A DNA stretch of 64,000 nt, taken from contig NZ_JACYFJ010000004.1 of assembly GCF_014855495.1 (NCBI RefSeq), positions 124,001 to 188,000 of the forward strand, read 5' to 3'. The notes beneath the pieces were generated by a model. That model did no database searches. It was not told the origin of the DNA and saw nothing but the letters and a program-made list of their open reading frames with translations. Of this stretch, positions 15,719 to 24,889 are shown one piece after another. The stretch comes from Euzebyella saccharophila. Lineage in GTDB: Bacteria > Bacteroidota > Bacteroidia > Flavobacteriales > Flavobacteriaceae. Position numbers and translations under genes: made by a program. Every line of letters starts with the position of its first letter. Within the stretch, counting starts at the first letter, position 1.

Positions 15719-15782
15719 TGGTGGTTGCGGCCGTTTTAGATTGATGTGTTATCTATTTTTATTAAAGGACGATACAAATAAT

Positions 15783-15810
15783 TGGATGTTGCAAAAAACG
15801 AGTAATTTTG
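15783..15810 (+). promoter_or_regulatory. Bacteroidota-type promoter for aldose epimerase
   Basis: TTG (15783-15785) is separated by 17 bp from TAATTTTG (15803-15810), matching the TTG-N17-23-TAnnTTTG pattern. It lies 23 bp before the TTG start at 15834 and supports that start. Confidence 0.5.
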
Positions 15811-15833
15811 ATAAAATTTTTTATTGAGCACTC

Positions 15834-16736
15834 TTGAAACAAGTTACAATTAAGAACGACCATCTCATACTGATGGTCTTGGATTATGGCGCTGTTATCC
15901 AAAAATTGATGTTAAAAAATTCAGATGGAACCTATTCTAATGTGGTAGTAGGTCATGAATTCCCTAGCGATTATTTAGATGATGAACTATATCTTGGTGC
16001 ATGCGTAGGTAGATATGCAGGCCGTATTGGAAAGGAATTTACATTGGATAGGGAAACATATCAATTACCCAATGATCATGGGGTTCACTTACATGGTGGC
16101 AGAGAAGGTTTTAGCAAAAAGTATTGGAAATTTGAAGAAGTACACTATGGAGAAAACCCATATGTAAAACTTTCCTACGAAAGTTCCCATTTAGAGGAGG
16201 GTTACCCGGGCAATCTAAAAACTACCGTTACCTATGCGTTGAAAGGGAAAAATTTGCGGATTATCTTTGAGGCGGTTACCGATAGAGCTACCGTGGTTAA
16301 CCTAACCAATCATTCTTACTTTAAACTGGATGATGAGGCTTCTATAAACGATTATAGGTTGCAACTAAACTGTTCTCATTTTTTAGAAACAAAACCCAAC
16401 CTTTTACCAACAGGAAAGGCCTATCTAACCGAAGGTTCATCGAAGGATTTCACAAAGGAGAAATCAATTGGGGATGAGAGATTAGATACTCCATTCGTCG
16501 TAGATATGAATTCTCCAGTTGTCGCCAAATGTAGTTCGCCAAAATCAGGAATTTCCATGGAAGTCGCTACCAATCAAGTTGGAATGGTTGTTTACACACC
16601 ATCCAACTTTGGTGCTATATGCTTTGAGACACAAAACCTACCCGATGCACCAAATCATAAGAATTTCCCTAACTGCGTTTTAAGACCGAAAGAAAAATAT
16701 AGGAATATTTCAGAATTCAGGTTCAGTACCAACTAA
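15834..16736 (+). CDS. galM: Aldose 1-epimerase (mutarotase)
   Basis: 300 residues. Substrate-binding and catalytic blocks of the galactose mutarotase family are present: GRYAGRIG, HLHGGREGFSKKYW (His), VNLTNHSYFKL (His general acid) and a C-terminal FETQNLPDAPNH (Glu general base). It interconverts alpha and beta anomers of hexoses. At 300 residues it is a little shorter than many family members because it begins directly at the first beta strands. The start is TTG 15834, supported by the promoter 23 bp upstream. It lacks a signal peptide and is likely cytoplasmic. A terminator follows. Confidence 0.9.
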   Translation: MKQVTIKNDHLILMVLDYGAVIQKLMLKNSDGTYSNVVVGHEFPSDYLDDELYLGACVGRYAGRIGKEFTLDRETYQLPNDHGVHLHGGREGFSKKYWKFEEVHYGENPYVKLSYESSHLEEGYPGNLKTTVTYALKGKNLRIIFEAVTDRATVVNLTNHSYFKLDDEASINDYRLQLNCSHFLETKPNLLPTGKAYLTEGSSKDFTKEKSIGDERLDTPFVVDMNSPVVAKCSSPKSGISMEVATNQVGMVVYTPSNFGAICFETQNLPDAPNHKNFPNCVLRPKEKYRNISEFRFSTN

Positions 16737-16739
16737 AAA

Positions 16740-16766
16740 AAAAGGTTCCGCATAGCGGAACCTTTT
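16740..16766. terminator. Terminator after aldose epimerase, probably bidirectional
   Basis: A 12-bp stem (16740-16751 with 16755-16766) with an ATA loop, flanked by an A tract and a T run, lies between convergent genes. Confidence 0.85.
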
Positions 16767-16792
16767 AAATTCTCCGAAGCACAATTAAGTAA

Positions 16793-17218
16793 TTACGCTT
16801 CAACCATAAGATTTAGTTCAACTGTAATATTGTCTCTAGTTGCTTTACTATATGGGCAAATCTCATGAGCGGCATTTATTAATTTCTCACCGGTTTCCTT
16901 GTCAACCGTTGGCAACCAACAGTCCAATGTAGCATCTATGAAAAATCCATCTTCGTCTTTATTGAAACCTACAACGGCAGTAACGCTAAAATCACCAAGG
17001 TCATCTACGTTATGTTCCTTTGCAACTGCTTGAAGAGCACCGGCAAAACAAGTGGAATAGGCCGCAGCAAATAATTGTTCTGGATTCGTAGATTTGCCAT
17101 CTGTTTCTCCCTTAGCATTGGGCATTTTAATTCCCAAATCAATAGCTCCATCATCACTTTTAACGTGACCATCTCTACCGCCAGAATTTGTAGCGCTTGT
17201 TTGAAATATAGTTTTCAT
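16793..17218 (-). CDS. ohr: Organic hydroperoxide resistance protein (Ohr/OsmC family)
   Basis: 141 residues, the normal Ohr length. The first reactive Cys is in AYSTCFAGALQAVA (about residue 57) and the second in EICPYSKATRDN (about residue 119). NPEQLFAAAY and the N-terminal SGGRDGHVKSDDG are also typical. Ohr is a thiol peroxidase that reduces organic hydroperoxides in the cytoplasm. It appears monocistronic. A 14-bp perfect palindrome 38-51 bp upstream of the start may be an operator. Confidence 0.93.
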   Translation of the reverse strand: MKTIFQTSATNSGGRDGHVKSDDGAIDLGIKMPNAKGETDGKSTNPEQLFAAAYSTCFAGALQAVAKEHNVDDLGDFSVTAVVGFNKDEDGFFIDATLDCWLPTVDKETGEKLINAAHEICPYSKATRDNITVELNLMVEA

Positions 17219-17255
17219 CGTATTCTTACATTTTGATTATTTCTTGAAGATACGC

Positions 17256-17269
17256 AGCTTAGCTAAGCT
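17256..17269. promoter_or_regulatory. 14-bp palindrome upstream of ohr, possible operator
   Basis: AGCTTAGCTAAGCT is a perfect 14-bp inverted repeat centred about 44 bp before the ohr start codon. A -7-like TATCTTCA follows it on the minus strand (17245-17252), so a bound dimer would cover the promoter. Ohr genes are often controlled by MarR-type OhrR repressors, but the sequence is not the known OhrR consensus. Confidence 0.35.
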
Positions 17270-17482
17270 ATCATAAAGAGTTGTATTAAATTCATGTGAA
17301 AATGATGAATACCGTTAAGAATAGAATTTAAAACATTCAAAAATTGGGTTAAACAAGAAAAATAATACCAAAAAATTCCCTCAACCCTGTTTTTTTATAG
17401 GGTTTCATATTTATTTGTACATTAGAATTTCATAATCTTGCTCCCTAAAATAGATTGTGCAACCCTAGAACTAGCACTCAAT

Positions 17483-18043
17483 ATGAAATTGTTAAAATGG
17501 ATTTTAATCATTGTTGCAGCTATGGCAGTCATATTTTTCTTTGTTTTAGAACCATATATGCGCGAGCAAACCAAAAAACACAGTCCGCTTAAAGAGGTGG
17601 TTTATGAAAATGATGATTTCCATCTTAAAGTCAACTATTCCAGCCCTCTAAAAAAGAGCCGTGAAATTTTTGGTGAACTTGTTCCCTTTGATACTATTTG
17701 GAGAACTGGAGCTAACGAGCCAACTACATTTTTTACGGAGTACAGTATACGAATGGCAGATAAAAGCTTACCTCCGGGCACTTATTCATTATGGACACGG
17801 CCCAATAAAGATAGTTGGGATATCATTTTTAACAAGGACATTCCGGATTGGGGAGTTACAGTCATGAGCGGTGGGAAGGAAACTGCTAGAAATCCGGAAG
17901 AAGATGTGATTGAAATTACTGTTCCAGTAGAGCGTTTAGAAAAAACTATGGAAAACTTCACCATCGATTTTGAAGATAACGGCGAGCTTTTTATGTTTAT
18001 GGCTTGGGATAACACCAAAGTAAAAATTCCTGTAAACAATTAA
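17483..18043 (+). CDS. DUF2911 domain protein, membrane-anchored
   Basis: 186 residues from ATG 17483. It has an N-terminal signal anchor (MKLLKWILIIVAAMAVIFFF) followed by the DUF2911 domain: VNYSSPLKKSREIFG, WRTGANEPTTF, LPPGTYSLW and DWGVTV. DUF2911 proteins are common exported proteins of Bacteroidota with no established activity. The longer frame from 17438 puts 15 polar residues before the hydrophobic segment and is less likely. The next gene starts 2 bp after its stop, so the pair may be cotranscribed. Confidence 0.82.
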   Translation: MKLLKWILIIVAAMAVIFFFVLEPYMREQTKKHSPLKEVVYENDDFHLKVNYSSPLKKSREIFGELVPFDTIWRTGANEPTTFFTEYSIRMADKSLPPGTYSLWTRPNKDSWDIIFNKDIPDWGVTVMSGGKETARNPEEDVIEITVPVERLEKTMENFTIDFEDNGELFMFMAWDNTKVKIPVNN

Positions 18044-18045
18044 TT

Positions 18046-19077
18046 TTGAAAGATGAAAAGCTCTCTGGAAACCAAGAAACTTCCAATAAGAACAAACTAG
18101 GGAGCAAAAGGAATCTTACCTTAAAAGAATTTCAAGAAGGTTTAAAAACTGGAAACACTGCTATTTTGGCAAGGGCCATTACATTGGTTGAAAGTACGAA
18201 GGCCGAAGACAAAATATTGGCAAATCAACTGGTAAGCCATTGTCTAAGCAATAGTGTGGATAGCGTGCGAATTGGCGTCACCGGTATACCGGGGGTTGGA
18301 AAAAGTACCTTCATTGAAAACATAGGCTCCCTTTTGTTGTCCAAGGGAAAAAAAGTGGCAGTTATAGCCATTGATCCAAGTAGCAATCATAGCTCTGGTA
18401 GTATCTTGGGTGACAAGACGAGAATGCCACACTTGGCACAAAGCAAAAATGCCTTTGTGCGCCCTTCTCCAACCAGAAATGCCTTGGGCGGAGTTACCAC
18501 TAAAACAAGGGAAACTATAGTCCTCTGCGAGGCAGCAGGTTTTAACGTTATTTTTATTGAAACTGTAGGGGTGGGCCAAAGTGAAACTGCCGTTTATGAT
18601 ATGGTAGACTTTTTTCTCCTCTTAAATTTGGCCGGAACAGGAGACGAATTACAAGGAATTAAACGAGGGATAATTGAAATAGCCGATGCCATTGCAATCA
18701 ATAAAGCAGATGGTGACAACCTCAAAAAAACCCACCAAGCACAATCGCAACTTCAAAGAGCCATGGAGCTTTTCCCTGATAAATATAGCTTTTGGAAGAC
18801 CAAAGTAAGTACTTGTTCCGCTATGGAAGGAATGGGAATCGATACTATTTGGAAAACAATTCAAGAGTTTGTTTCCTTGGCAAGGAGGACAGGCTCCTTT
18901 GAGGTAAAAAGAAAACTTCAACGAGAAAAATGGCTTTATCAAACCATTGACGAAGAGCTAAGGTCACAGTTCTTTGAAGACAATAATAGCGCCGATGCTA
19001 TAAAATCATTTTTAAAAAAGGTAAGGGACAAACAAATTTCGGCTGGGGAAGCCACCCAACTATTAATGAGAAAATAA
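18046..19077 (+). CDS. meaB: Methylmalonyl-CoA mutase-associated G-protein chaperone
   Basis: 343 residues. G1 is GIPGVGKSTFIE (about residues 82-93), followed by VIAIDPSSNHSSGSILGDKTRM, the switch region GVTTKTRETIVLCEAAG, G3 ETVGVGQSE and G4 NKADGD. This is the MeaB/ArgK family, which protects and loads cobalamin-dependent methylmalonyl-CoA mutase using GTP. No mutase gene is in the window. The start is TTG 18046; no in-frame ATG exists before the conserved core. It is probably translated from the same mRNA as the DUF2911 gene. Confidence 0.9.
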   Translation: MKDEKLSGNQETSNKNKLGSKRNLTLKEFQEGLKTGNTAILARAITLVESTKAEDKILANQLVSHCLSNSVDSVRIGVTGIPGVGKSTFIENIGSLLLSKGKKVAVIAIDPSSNHSSGSILGDKTRMPHLAQSKNAFVRPSPTRNALGGVTTKTRETIVLCEAAGFNVIFIETVGVGQSETAVYDMVDFFLLLNLAGTGDELQGIKRGIIEIADAIAINKADGDNLKKTHQAQSQLQRAMELFPDKYSFWKTKVSTCSAMEGMGIDTIWKTIQEFVSLARRTGSFEVKRKLQREKWLYQTIDEELRSQFFEDNNSADAIKSFLKKVRDKQISAGEATQLLMRK

Positions 19078-19141
19078 AGGCATTACTATAGGCTATAGTT
19101 CATCTAACCGCAACTAAGTTATTTACTAGCCAATAAAACCC

Positions 19142-19149
19142 TAAATTTG
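19142..19149 (+). promoter_or_regulatory. TAnnTTTG -7 element
   Basis: TAAATTTG lies 21 bp before ATG 19171. It overlaps the alternative TTG start at 19147 and so argues for the ATG. A -33 TTG at the proper distance is not evident. Confidence 0.4.
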
Positions 19150-19170
19150 CCCACAAACCAAAAAACAGGA

Positions 19171-20130
19171 ATGAACCCTATTACAACGTCGTTGCTTTCC
19201 ATTGTCGTACCCTTATATAATGAAGAGGATAATGTTGTGTTATTGACACAAAAGATACATGAAAGCCTAATAGGCTACCAATATCAAATTATTTACGTAG
19301 ACGATTTTTCTACAGATAGTACCCGAAAGGTGGTCAATGATATGCAGGACGAAAAGGTACATCTTATATGCCTTAAGAAGAATTACGGTCAAAGTTTGGC
19401 GCTAGCAGCAGGTATCGACTATGCCGAAGGGGAATTTGTAATCACTATGGACGGCGATTTGCAAAATGACCCTACCGATATTCCTGAAATGCTTTCCTAT
19501 GCCGTAAGTGGTGAATTTGATTTAGTTACGGGTATCAGACAAAAAAGAAAAGATTCCTTGGTCAAGAAAATTCCTTCTAAAATTGCCAATTTTTTGGTTC
19601 GTAGGGTGACCAATCTGGACATTAAGGACAATGGTTGCGCCCTTAAGGTTTTTTCTAGGGATATAGCCAAAGACCTTAACCTCTATGGAGAAATGCATCG
19701 CTTTATTACTCTTTTAGCTTATTTGGAAGGCGCACAAATAAAACAAGTTCCTGTAAAACATCATGCAAGAAATGCCGGGGTATCCAAATATGGTCTAGAA
19801 AGGGTTTTTAAAGTAATTGCAGATATGATGTTATTGCTCTTCATCAGAAAATATTTTCAGCGTCCCATTCACCTTTTTGGAATTTTTGGTGTGTTGCTCA
19901 TTCTGCTGGGCATTCTTATAAACATGTACTTATTGGTCGTGAAGTTTGGAATGGGCGAAGATATAGGTACAAGGCCCTTACTCATATTTGGAGTTATGCT
20001 CATTCTAGGAGGTATTCAACTATTCACTATCGGTATTGTCATGGAACTTCTTATTAGAACTTACTACGAGTCCCAACAAAAGCGTCCATACCGAATCAAA
20101 AAAGTATCCGTAGGTGGGCAATCTGCGTAA
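19171..20130 (+). CDS. Polyprenol-phosphate glycosyltransferase (GT2, DPM1/GtrB-like)
   Basis: 319 residues. The GT2 domain shows IVVPLYNEEDN, YVDDFSTDST, the DxD-containing MDGDLQNDP (about residue 97) and the acceptor-region DNGCALKVFSRD. Two C-terminal transmembrane helices (about 230-255 and 270-292) are typical of the GtrB/ArnC group, which transfers a sugar from a nucleotide donor to polyprenyl phosphate. The downstream gene overlaps it by 17 bp and encodes a flippase-like protein, while a GT39 enzyme is encoded convergently, so all three may serve one envelope glycan modification. I chose the ATG over TTG 19147. Confidence 0.88.
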   Translation: MNPITTSLLSIVVPLYNEEDNVVLLTQKIHESLIGYQYQIIYVDDFSTDSTRKVVNDMQDEKVHLICLKKNYGQSLALAAGIDYAEGEFVITMDGDLQNDPTDIPEMLSYAVSGEFDLVTGIRQKRKDSLVKKIPSKIANFLVRRVTNLDIKDNGCALKVFSRDIAKDLNLYGEMHRFITLLAYLEGAQIKQVPVKHHARNAGVSKYGLERVFKVIADMMLLLFIRKYFQRPIHLFGIFGVLLILLGILINMYLLVVKFGMGEDIGTRPLLIFGVMLILGGIQLFTIGIVMELLIRTYYESQQKRPYRIKKVSVGGQSA

Positions 20131-20980
20131 AAAAAGTATTACGGCGTTCAAATTTGTATTCAGTACTGTACTGGTTTACCTAGTTTTTACGAAAGTAGAT
20201 ATACAACAGGTATGGGAAATAATAAAAACAGTAGATTTTTTATTATTGATAGTGTCACTTATCCTGTTTGTGGCCTCCAAACTTTTTGCAGCCTTTAGAC
20301 TCAACCTATATTTTCACGAGCTATCGATACCAATAAGTCACAAAAGCAACCTGGAATTGTATCTTCTTGGCATGTTCTACAACCTATTCTTACCCGGTGG
20401 TATTGGCGGTGATGCCTATAAAGGATATGTTATAAAAAAGACTTTTGATGTTAAAACCAAAAGCGTAGTCTCTGTTCTTTTACTGGATAGGCTGAGCGGA
20501 CTCTGTTTCATATGCGTTTATGTCTGTCTAATATTTCTTTTTTTGGAGCATCCGCTTTTAAAGGGGTATCAAATGTTATCATTGCCAGTTCTTGCCTTAG
20601 GTTTGCTTGCCTTTTGGTTCATCAATAAAAAATACTTTCCTTCCGTTTTCAGGGTTTATTGGAAATCCTTGGGCTATTCTGCACTTGTACAACTAATGCA
20701 GCTCATTAGCGTTTGGCTTTTAATTTTGGCAATGGGTGTTGAAAGTAATATTCTGTCCTACCTTTTTGTTTTCTTGGTTTCTTCCATTGTGGCCGTTTTA
20801 CCTTTGACCATAGGGGGCATAGGAAGTAGGGAAGTAACCTTTTATTACTTTTCCTTGTGGTTGGGCTTAGACCAAGATATTTCTATAACCTTGAGCATGA
20901 TGTTCTTTTTAATAAGTGCTTTTACTTCCTTGTGGGGTATAATTTATCACTTCAAAAAGCCAATACTGAAAAACGATTAG
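20114..20980 (+). CDS. Lysylphosphatidylglycerol synthase TM-domain protein (flippase-like)
   Basis: 288 residues with about eight predicted transmembrane helices. Conserved elements of the LPG_synthase_TM/UPF0104 family are visible: YLLGMFYNLFLPGGIGGDAYKG, SVLLLDRLSG and PLTIGGIGSREVTF. Such proteins act as lipid flippases or as partners of glycosyltransferases. The GTG start overlaps the upstream GT2 gene by 17 bp, pointing to translational coupling. Its stop interlocks with the convergent GT39 gene. Confidence 0.85.
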   Translation: MGNLRKKSITAFKFVFSTVLVYLVFTKVDIQQVWEIIKTVDFLLLIVSLILFVASKLFAAFRLNLYFHELSIPISHKSNLELYLLGMFYNLFLPGGIGGDAYKGYVIKKTFDVKTKSVVSVLLLDRLSGLCFICVYVCLIFLFLEHPLLKGYQMLSLPVLALGLLAFWFINKKYFPSVFRVYWKSLGYSALVQLMQLISVWLLILAMGVESNILSYLFVFLVSSIVAVLPLTIGGIGSREVTFYYFSLWLGLDQDISITLSMMFFLISAFTSLWGIIYHFKKPILKND

Positions 20981-22626
20981 TGAATGTGCACCAAGTGCAT
21001 TTTGGAAAGTACCTTATTGCGTTTGGACGGATTAAGAAATTTTAGGCTCAACCGCGTAATTCTAAACTGATTTCGGGTGTATTGAATGTCCCAATCCATA
21101 TCCAACTCCTTCAATTGCCTTAGTTCAGTGTCATTTGCGAAAATCCAAATATCCTTTTTGTTCTTTACCCTATCCAATGAAGTAATTTGCACAGGTCGTT
21201 GGTTGTAGAAGTCCAATGACCAGGTATGGTAGTCTCCCAGTTTGTAAATTTTGTCGACAGGAATTTCTCTCTCCTGTACCACATTAGCCATACTAGACCC
21301 CGCTTGATAGGTTAATAAATTAGGATAAAAATGAAGGTTGAGGGTGGCATTTAAAAGTAGTGCCCCAAACGCGGAAATGGTAATGATCTTCTTAGGATAC
21401 ATCTCATTCTTCAAACAGAAATATATGATGACAGTTATAAAAGTCAGCAATAAAATGAGGGCAAAAATATTACTGAACTCAAATACCAAAAAGCATAACA
21501 GTACGGTAGTAATGAAAATAATGCTCAGCACGAAGTATTGAATGCCTAGTAAGATCCTTGCTTTTTTATCTTGTACCAGAGTTAGAATGTAAGAAGCCGT
21601 CAATACTGAAAACAGAGGAATGATACTATTTAAATAGTGAGGCAACTTAAATTGCGAAAAACTAGCGATCAAAAAGAAAAATGTAATACATCCCAATGTT
21701 AAAAATTCCTGCCCATGCACATAATTGAATCGGCTCTTGAAAATGGCTTTCATCTTAGTACCGTAGGCTAGTAACCCTAGTACCGTCCACGGTAGAAAAA
21801 CCCATAGAAAAGTATGGAAGAAAAATAAATAATCGCTGCTATTACTTCCCATGCCACCACCGCTCATGCGCTCAAAACTTTGTTCCCAAAAAATAAAGAA
21901 GATACCGCTACGCTCACCCTTACCCCTTATTATCTTCTCCGGATGCATGTCAAACTGATGGTAATACGCGTATAGCATAGGAGCAATGGCAATTGCAAAA
22001 GCCGCTAGTGCAATTATTACCTTCCAATTGACCAAAACCAACCATTTTCTTCTATAGGTTATATGGCTAAGGAGTGCCAGTCCTATAATTAAAATGGCCA
22101 ACTGCCCCTTTGTGGAAAATGCAAGCCCCGTAGCCATAGCCCCTAATACGATTGCTTTAATAGAACCCGTATTCACATAAATAGCCAACTGCCAAATGGC
22201 TAGGGCAACAAAACCGGTCAAAACTGCATCCGTTCTTACATCAATGGCAGAAAGAACAATAGTCTGGGCGGTCATAAAGATTAAAGCTGCTATTTTTCCA
22301 ACTCGTCTGTCATACAAGAGTTTGCCCAAACCGTAACTGGAATAGGCCGCCAATAGTACCGCCAAAATACCAGGAATGCGATACGCCCAATCTTCCAATC
22401 CAAAGATAACATATGAGAAAGCGGCAAGCCAATAATGCATATGGGGCTTATCCAAATACTCCTCTGTGCCCTTAAAAAGATTTAAGAAATCATTTTCCTG
22501 TACCATTCTCATGGACATTACCGCAAACTGGGCAGAATCATTTTCAAAAAGGGTCACGAACATTCCGGTGACATAGACCAGAACTACTAGAAGAACTAAA
22601 ACCCAATATCTAGAGTTAGATATCAT
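20977..22626 (-). CDS. GT39-like membrane glycosyltransferase (ArnT/PMT family)
   Basis: 549 residues with about eleven transmembrane helices. The first periplasmic loop contains ENDSAQFAVMSMRMVQE and YLDKPHMHYWLAAFSY, the equivalent of the acidic active-site loop and PLxYW motif of ArnT/PMT enzymes. It probably transfers a sugar from a polyprenyl-phosphate donor to an envelope acceptor such as lipid A. The GT2 enzyme encoded convergently next door could make that donor. The last 4 bp overlap the end of the flippase-like gene; a PAP2 gene precedes it with a 4-bp overlap. Confidence 0.85.
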   Translation of the reverse strand: MISNSRYWVLVLLVVLVYVTGMFVTLFENDSAQFAVMSMRMVQENDFLNLFKGTEEYLDKPHMHYWLAAFSYVIFGLEDWAYRIPGILAVLLAAYSSYGLGKLLYDRRVGKIAALIFMTAQTIVLSAIDVRTDAVLTGFVALAIWQLAIYVNTGSIKAIVLGAMATGLAFSTKGQLAILIIGLALLSHITYRRKWLVLVNWKVIIALAAFAIAIAPMLYAYYHQFDMHPEKIIRGKGERSGIFFIFWEQSFERMSGGGMGSNSSDYLFFFHTFLWVFLPWTVLGLLAYGTKMKAIFKSRFNYVHGQEFLTLGCITFFFLIASFSQFKLPHYLNSIIPLFSVLTASYILTLVQDKKARILLGIQYFVLSIIFITTVLLCFLVFEFSNIFALILLLTFITVIIYFCLKNEMYPKKIITISAFGALLLNATLNLHFYPNLLTYQAGSSMANVVQEREIPVDKIYKLGDYHTWSLDFYNQRPVQITSLDRVKNKKDIWIFANDTELRQLKELDMDWDIQYTRNQFRITRLSLKFLNPSKRNKVLSKMHLVHIH

Positions 22627-23192
22627 AGAGTTATTTTGTGGTGTGCAAATATAGCCAACTTTGTAAACAACCAGCTAAAAATCAGACCTATTAGAGCACC
22701 TGTTAGCACATCTAAAGGAAAATGTACACCTATATAAATACGGCTGTAGGATACCAAAAGCGCCCAAAGTATTAAGAAAACTCCTATATACCGGTAATAT
22801 GCCCTCAACAAAAAAGTAAAGAAAAGCGCTACTGCAAAATTATTACCGGCATGTGCAGAAAAATAACCGAATTTACCCCCGCATGAATTTTTCACTAAGC
22901 GTACCAGTCCATCAAGTTCTGGATCATAACAAGGACGTAACCTTTGTACACCATATTTAAAGAAATTGGAGAGTTGATCGGTAACAACGATCATCAGGGC
23001 AACAGATACTAAAATGACAAGAGTACGGTTTAGTCCGTAATGCTTAAAAGTGAGTCCCAATAGCAAGGTATACAAGGGAATAGCACTCCATTTATTGGTG
23101 ATAAACATCCAAAAAGCATCCCAACTTGGGGTACCCAAATTGTTCAAAAAGAGGAAAAGTTCCTTATCCCATTGAACCAATTCTTGCAACAT
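22623..23192 (-). CDS. PAP2-family membrane phosphatase
   Basis: 189 residues with about five helices and the three phosphatase signature blocks: KYGVQRLRPCYDP (C1), SAHAGNNFAVA (C2; SAHA in place of the more common SGHA/PSGH) and SRIYIGVHFPLDVL (C3). Family members dephosphorylate undecaprenyl pyrophosphate or lipid phosphates. It overlaps the GT39 gene by 4 bp, consistent with a joint role in lipid-linked sugar turnover or lipid A modification. Confidence 0.88.
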   Translation of the reverse strand: MLQELVQWDKELFLFLNNLGTPSWDAFWMFITNKWSAIPLYTLLLGLTFKHYGLNRTLVILVSVALMIVVTDQLSNFFKYGVQRLRPCYDPELDGLVRLVKNSCGGKFGYFSAHAGNNFAVALFFTFLLRAYYRYIGVFLILWALLVSYSRIYIGVHFPLDVLTGALIGLIFSWLFTKLAIFAHHKITL

Positions 23193-23194
23193 AC

Positions 23195-23422
23195 CTATTC
23201 TTCGTACCTTGAAACTTCCCTATCATAAAAAATACCGGCCTGCTCTATTAGATTTTCGGCTTCGGACTCTAATTCCTTTTCATCCTCTGGCGAAAAATCT
23301 TCTAGCCATTCCACCTCATCATTTTCTAGGTTGATTATAAAACGGGGATATTCAGTATGAACAACAAAAATGGCGGTAGGATAATCAGTATTATCACCTA
23401 AAAGAAACTTTGGGAAATCCAT
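23195..23422 (-). CDS. Conserved small acidic protein, unknown
   Basis: 75 residues from ATG 23422 (starts MDFPKFLLGDNTDYPTAIFV). The C-terminal half is acidic and helical (SPEDEKELESEAENLIEQAG). The longer frame to 23476 needs a TTG and would run into the MATE gene, so I reject it. The protein lacks signal or membrane segments. It lies between the MATE and PAP2 genes in one close-packed minus-strand run. Function is unknown. Confidence 0.7.
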   Translation of the reverse strand: MDFPKFLLGDNTDYPTAIFVVHTEYPRFIINLENDEVEWLEDFSPEDEKELESEAENLIEQAGIFYDREVSRYEE

Positions 23423-23444
23423 ATACTTAGTTTTGCTATCGGCT

Positions 23445-24833
23445 TTATACAAGAGTATTCGGCCCCGATTTTGCAATCAATTTATTGGTTAGATAATTAA
23501 AGCGAAGATACAACATAATACCCGAAGCTGTAAGCCCTGTAAGCAACCCAAGCCAAATTCCGGTACTCTTAAATTCGGTATGTAAACCCAAATAAAAACT
23601 TACCGGAAAACCGATGCCCCAATAGGCAATAAAGGTAATAAGAGTGGGAATTTTCACGTCTTGCATTCCCCTTAAAGCTCCTAAAACCACTACCTGTACC
23701 CCATCTGAAATTTGGAAGACCGCCGCTACCAACAACAATTCCGCAGCCAACACGATCACCTCAGAATTATCTGCCATGTTCATGACATCATCTACATCTA
23801 GGTATAATGACGGAAACCAATTCCTCCCCCATAGAAACAAAATGGCAAAAACTATTTCCAATAAAAATGTCAAAAAGAAAATGGACTCCCCTATTCTTTT
23901 AAGCTCCTTATAATTTTTTAATCCCTTTTGATTACCTACCCGAATCATAGCCGCAACCCCCAATCCCATCCCGAACATAAAGGTCATACTACTTAAATTT
24001 AAAGCAATCTGGTTTGCTGCTTGAGCATTTTTCCCCAACACACCACTTAGCCAAATAGCAGCTGTAAAAATGGCCACTTCAAAGAACATTTGAAGGGAAG
24101 AAGGAAACCCCAGACTTATGATTTTCTTGATGACCTTTTGCTCTAAAATTTTGAAATTAAACCCAGTAACATAATCATGGAATTTCTTCTTACTTTTTAG
24201 TAGGAACCAAATGTACAGTACCATAACAAATCGTGAAATCAAGGTACCAATGGCCGCACCAATTATGCCCATTTCAGGAAAACCAAAGGTTCCAAAAATC
24301 AAAAGGTAATTTAAGATGATGTTTACCACATTGGCAATAATGGTGGCGTACATAGGATAGCGAGTTTGCGACAGCCCTTCAGAAAATTGTTTAAAAGCCT
24401 GAAAGATTATGAGCGGTACCAATGAGAAGGCCACCAAATCCAAATAGGGTAATGCTAAATCTACCACTTCTGGGGGTTGGTCCATTTTGTACATCAAAGG
24501 CTTGGCTAGCAGGATCAGTCCAAATAGTGTTAACCCCAAAACCGAACAAAGAGCGAGTCCATGCTTAAGGGCATTTTTGGCGTCCACCTTATTGCCGGCA
24601 CCGTCAGCCTCTGCCACCAAAGGGGTAATAGCAGTAGAAAAACCAATACCGATACTCATGGCAATAAATACAAAGCTGTTACCTAAAGAGACGGCCGCCA
24701 GTTGTGCCGTACCCAATTGCCCTACCATAATGTTATCGGCCAATTGAACAAAGGTATGGCCCAACATTCCCATAATGACGGGAACGGAGAGTTTTATGTT
24801 ATATCTGAATTCTTTGGTGTACTGGGCAAACAA
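23445..24833 (-). CDS. MATE-family efflux transporter (NorM-like)
   Basis: 462 residues with twelve predicted helices in two related halves. The first helix region has SVPVIMGMLGHTFVQLADNIMVGQLGTAQLAAVSLGNS in the usual MATE order, and the second half begins near GFPSSLQMFFEVAIF. Such carriers export cationic drugs and metabolites in exchange for Na+ or H+. The gene is first of a minus-strand run with the small acidic protein, PAP2 and GT39 genes. Confidence 0.92.
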   Translation of the reverse strand: MFAQYTKEFRYNIKLSVPVIMGMLGHTFVQLADNIMVGQLGTAQLAAVSLGNSFVFIAMSIGIGFSTAITPLVAEADGAGNKVDAKNALKHGLALCSVLGLTLFGLILLAKPLMYKMDQPPEVVDLALPYLDLVAFSLVPLIIFQAFKQFSEGLSQTRYPMYATIIANVVNIILNYLLIFGTFGFPEMGIIGAAIGTLISRFVMVLYIWFLLKSKKKFHDYVTGFNFKILEQKVIKKIISLGFPSSLQMFFEVAIFTAAIWLSGVLGKNAQAANQIALNLSSMTFMFGMGLGVAAMIRVGNQKGLKNYKELKRIGESIFFLTFLLEIVFAILFLWGRNWFPSLYLDVDDVMNMADNSEVIVLAAELLLVAAVFQISDGVQVVVLGALRGMQDVKIPTLITFIAYWGIGFPVSFYLGLHTEFKSTGIWLGLLTGLTASGIMLYLRFNYLTNKLIAKSGPNTLV

Positions 24834-24889
24834 AGCAAAAAGTTAAGTTTGATGCTAATTAAAATGTAGTAAAAGCTATGGAGGTTCTG

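Noticed and set aside
23423-23476. Upstream extension of the 75-residue acidic protein
   Set aside because: It needs a TTG start and overlaps the MATE gene. ATG 23422 gives a compact protein without overlap.
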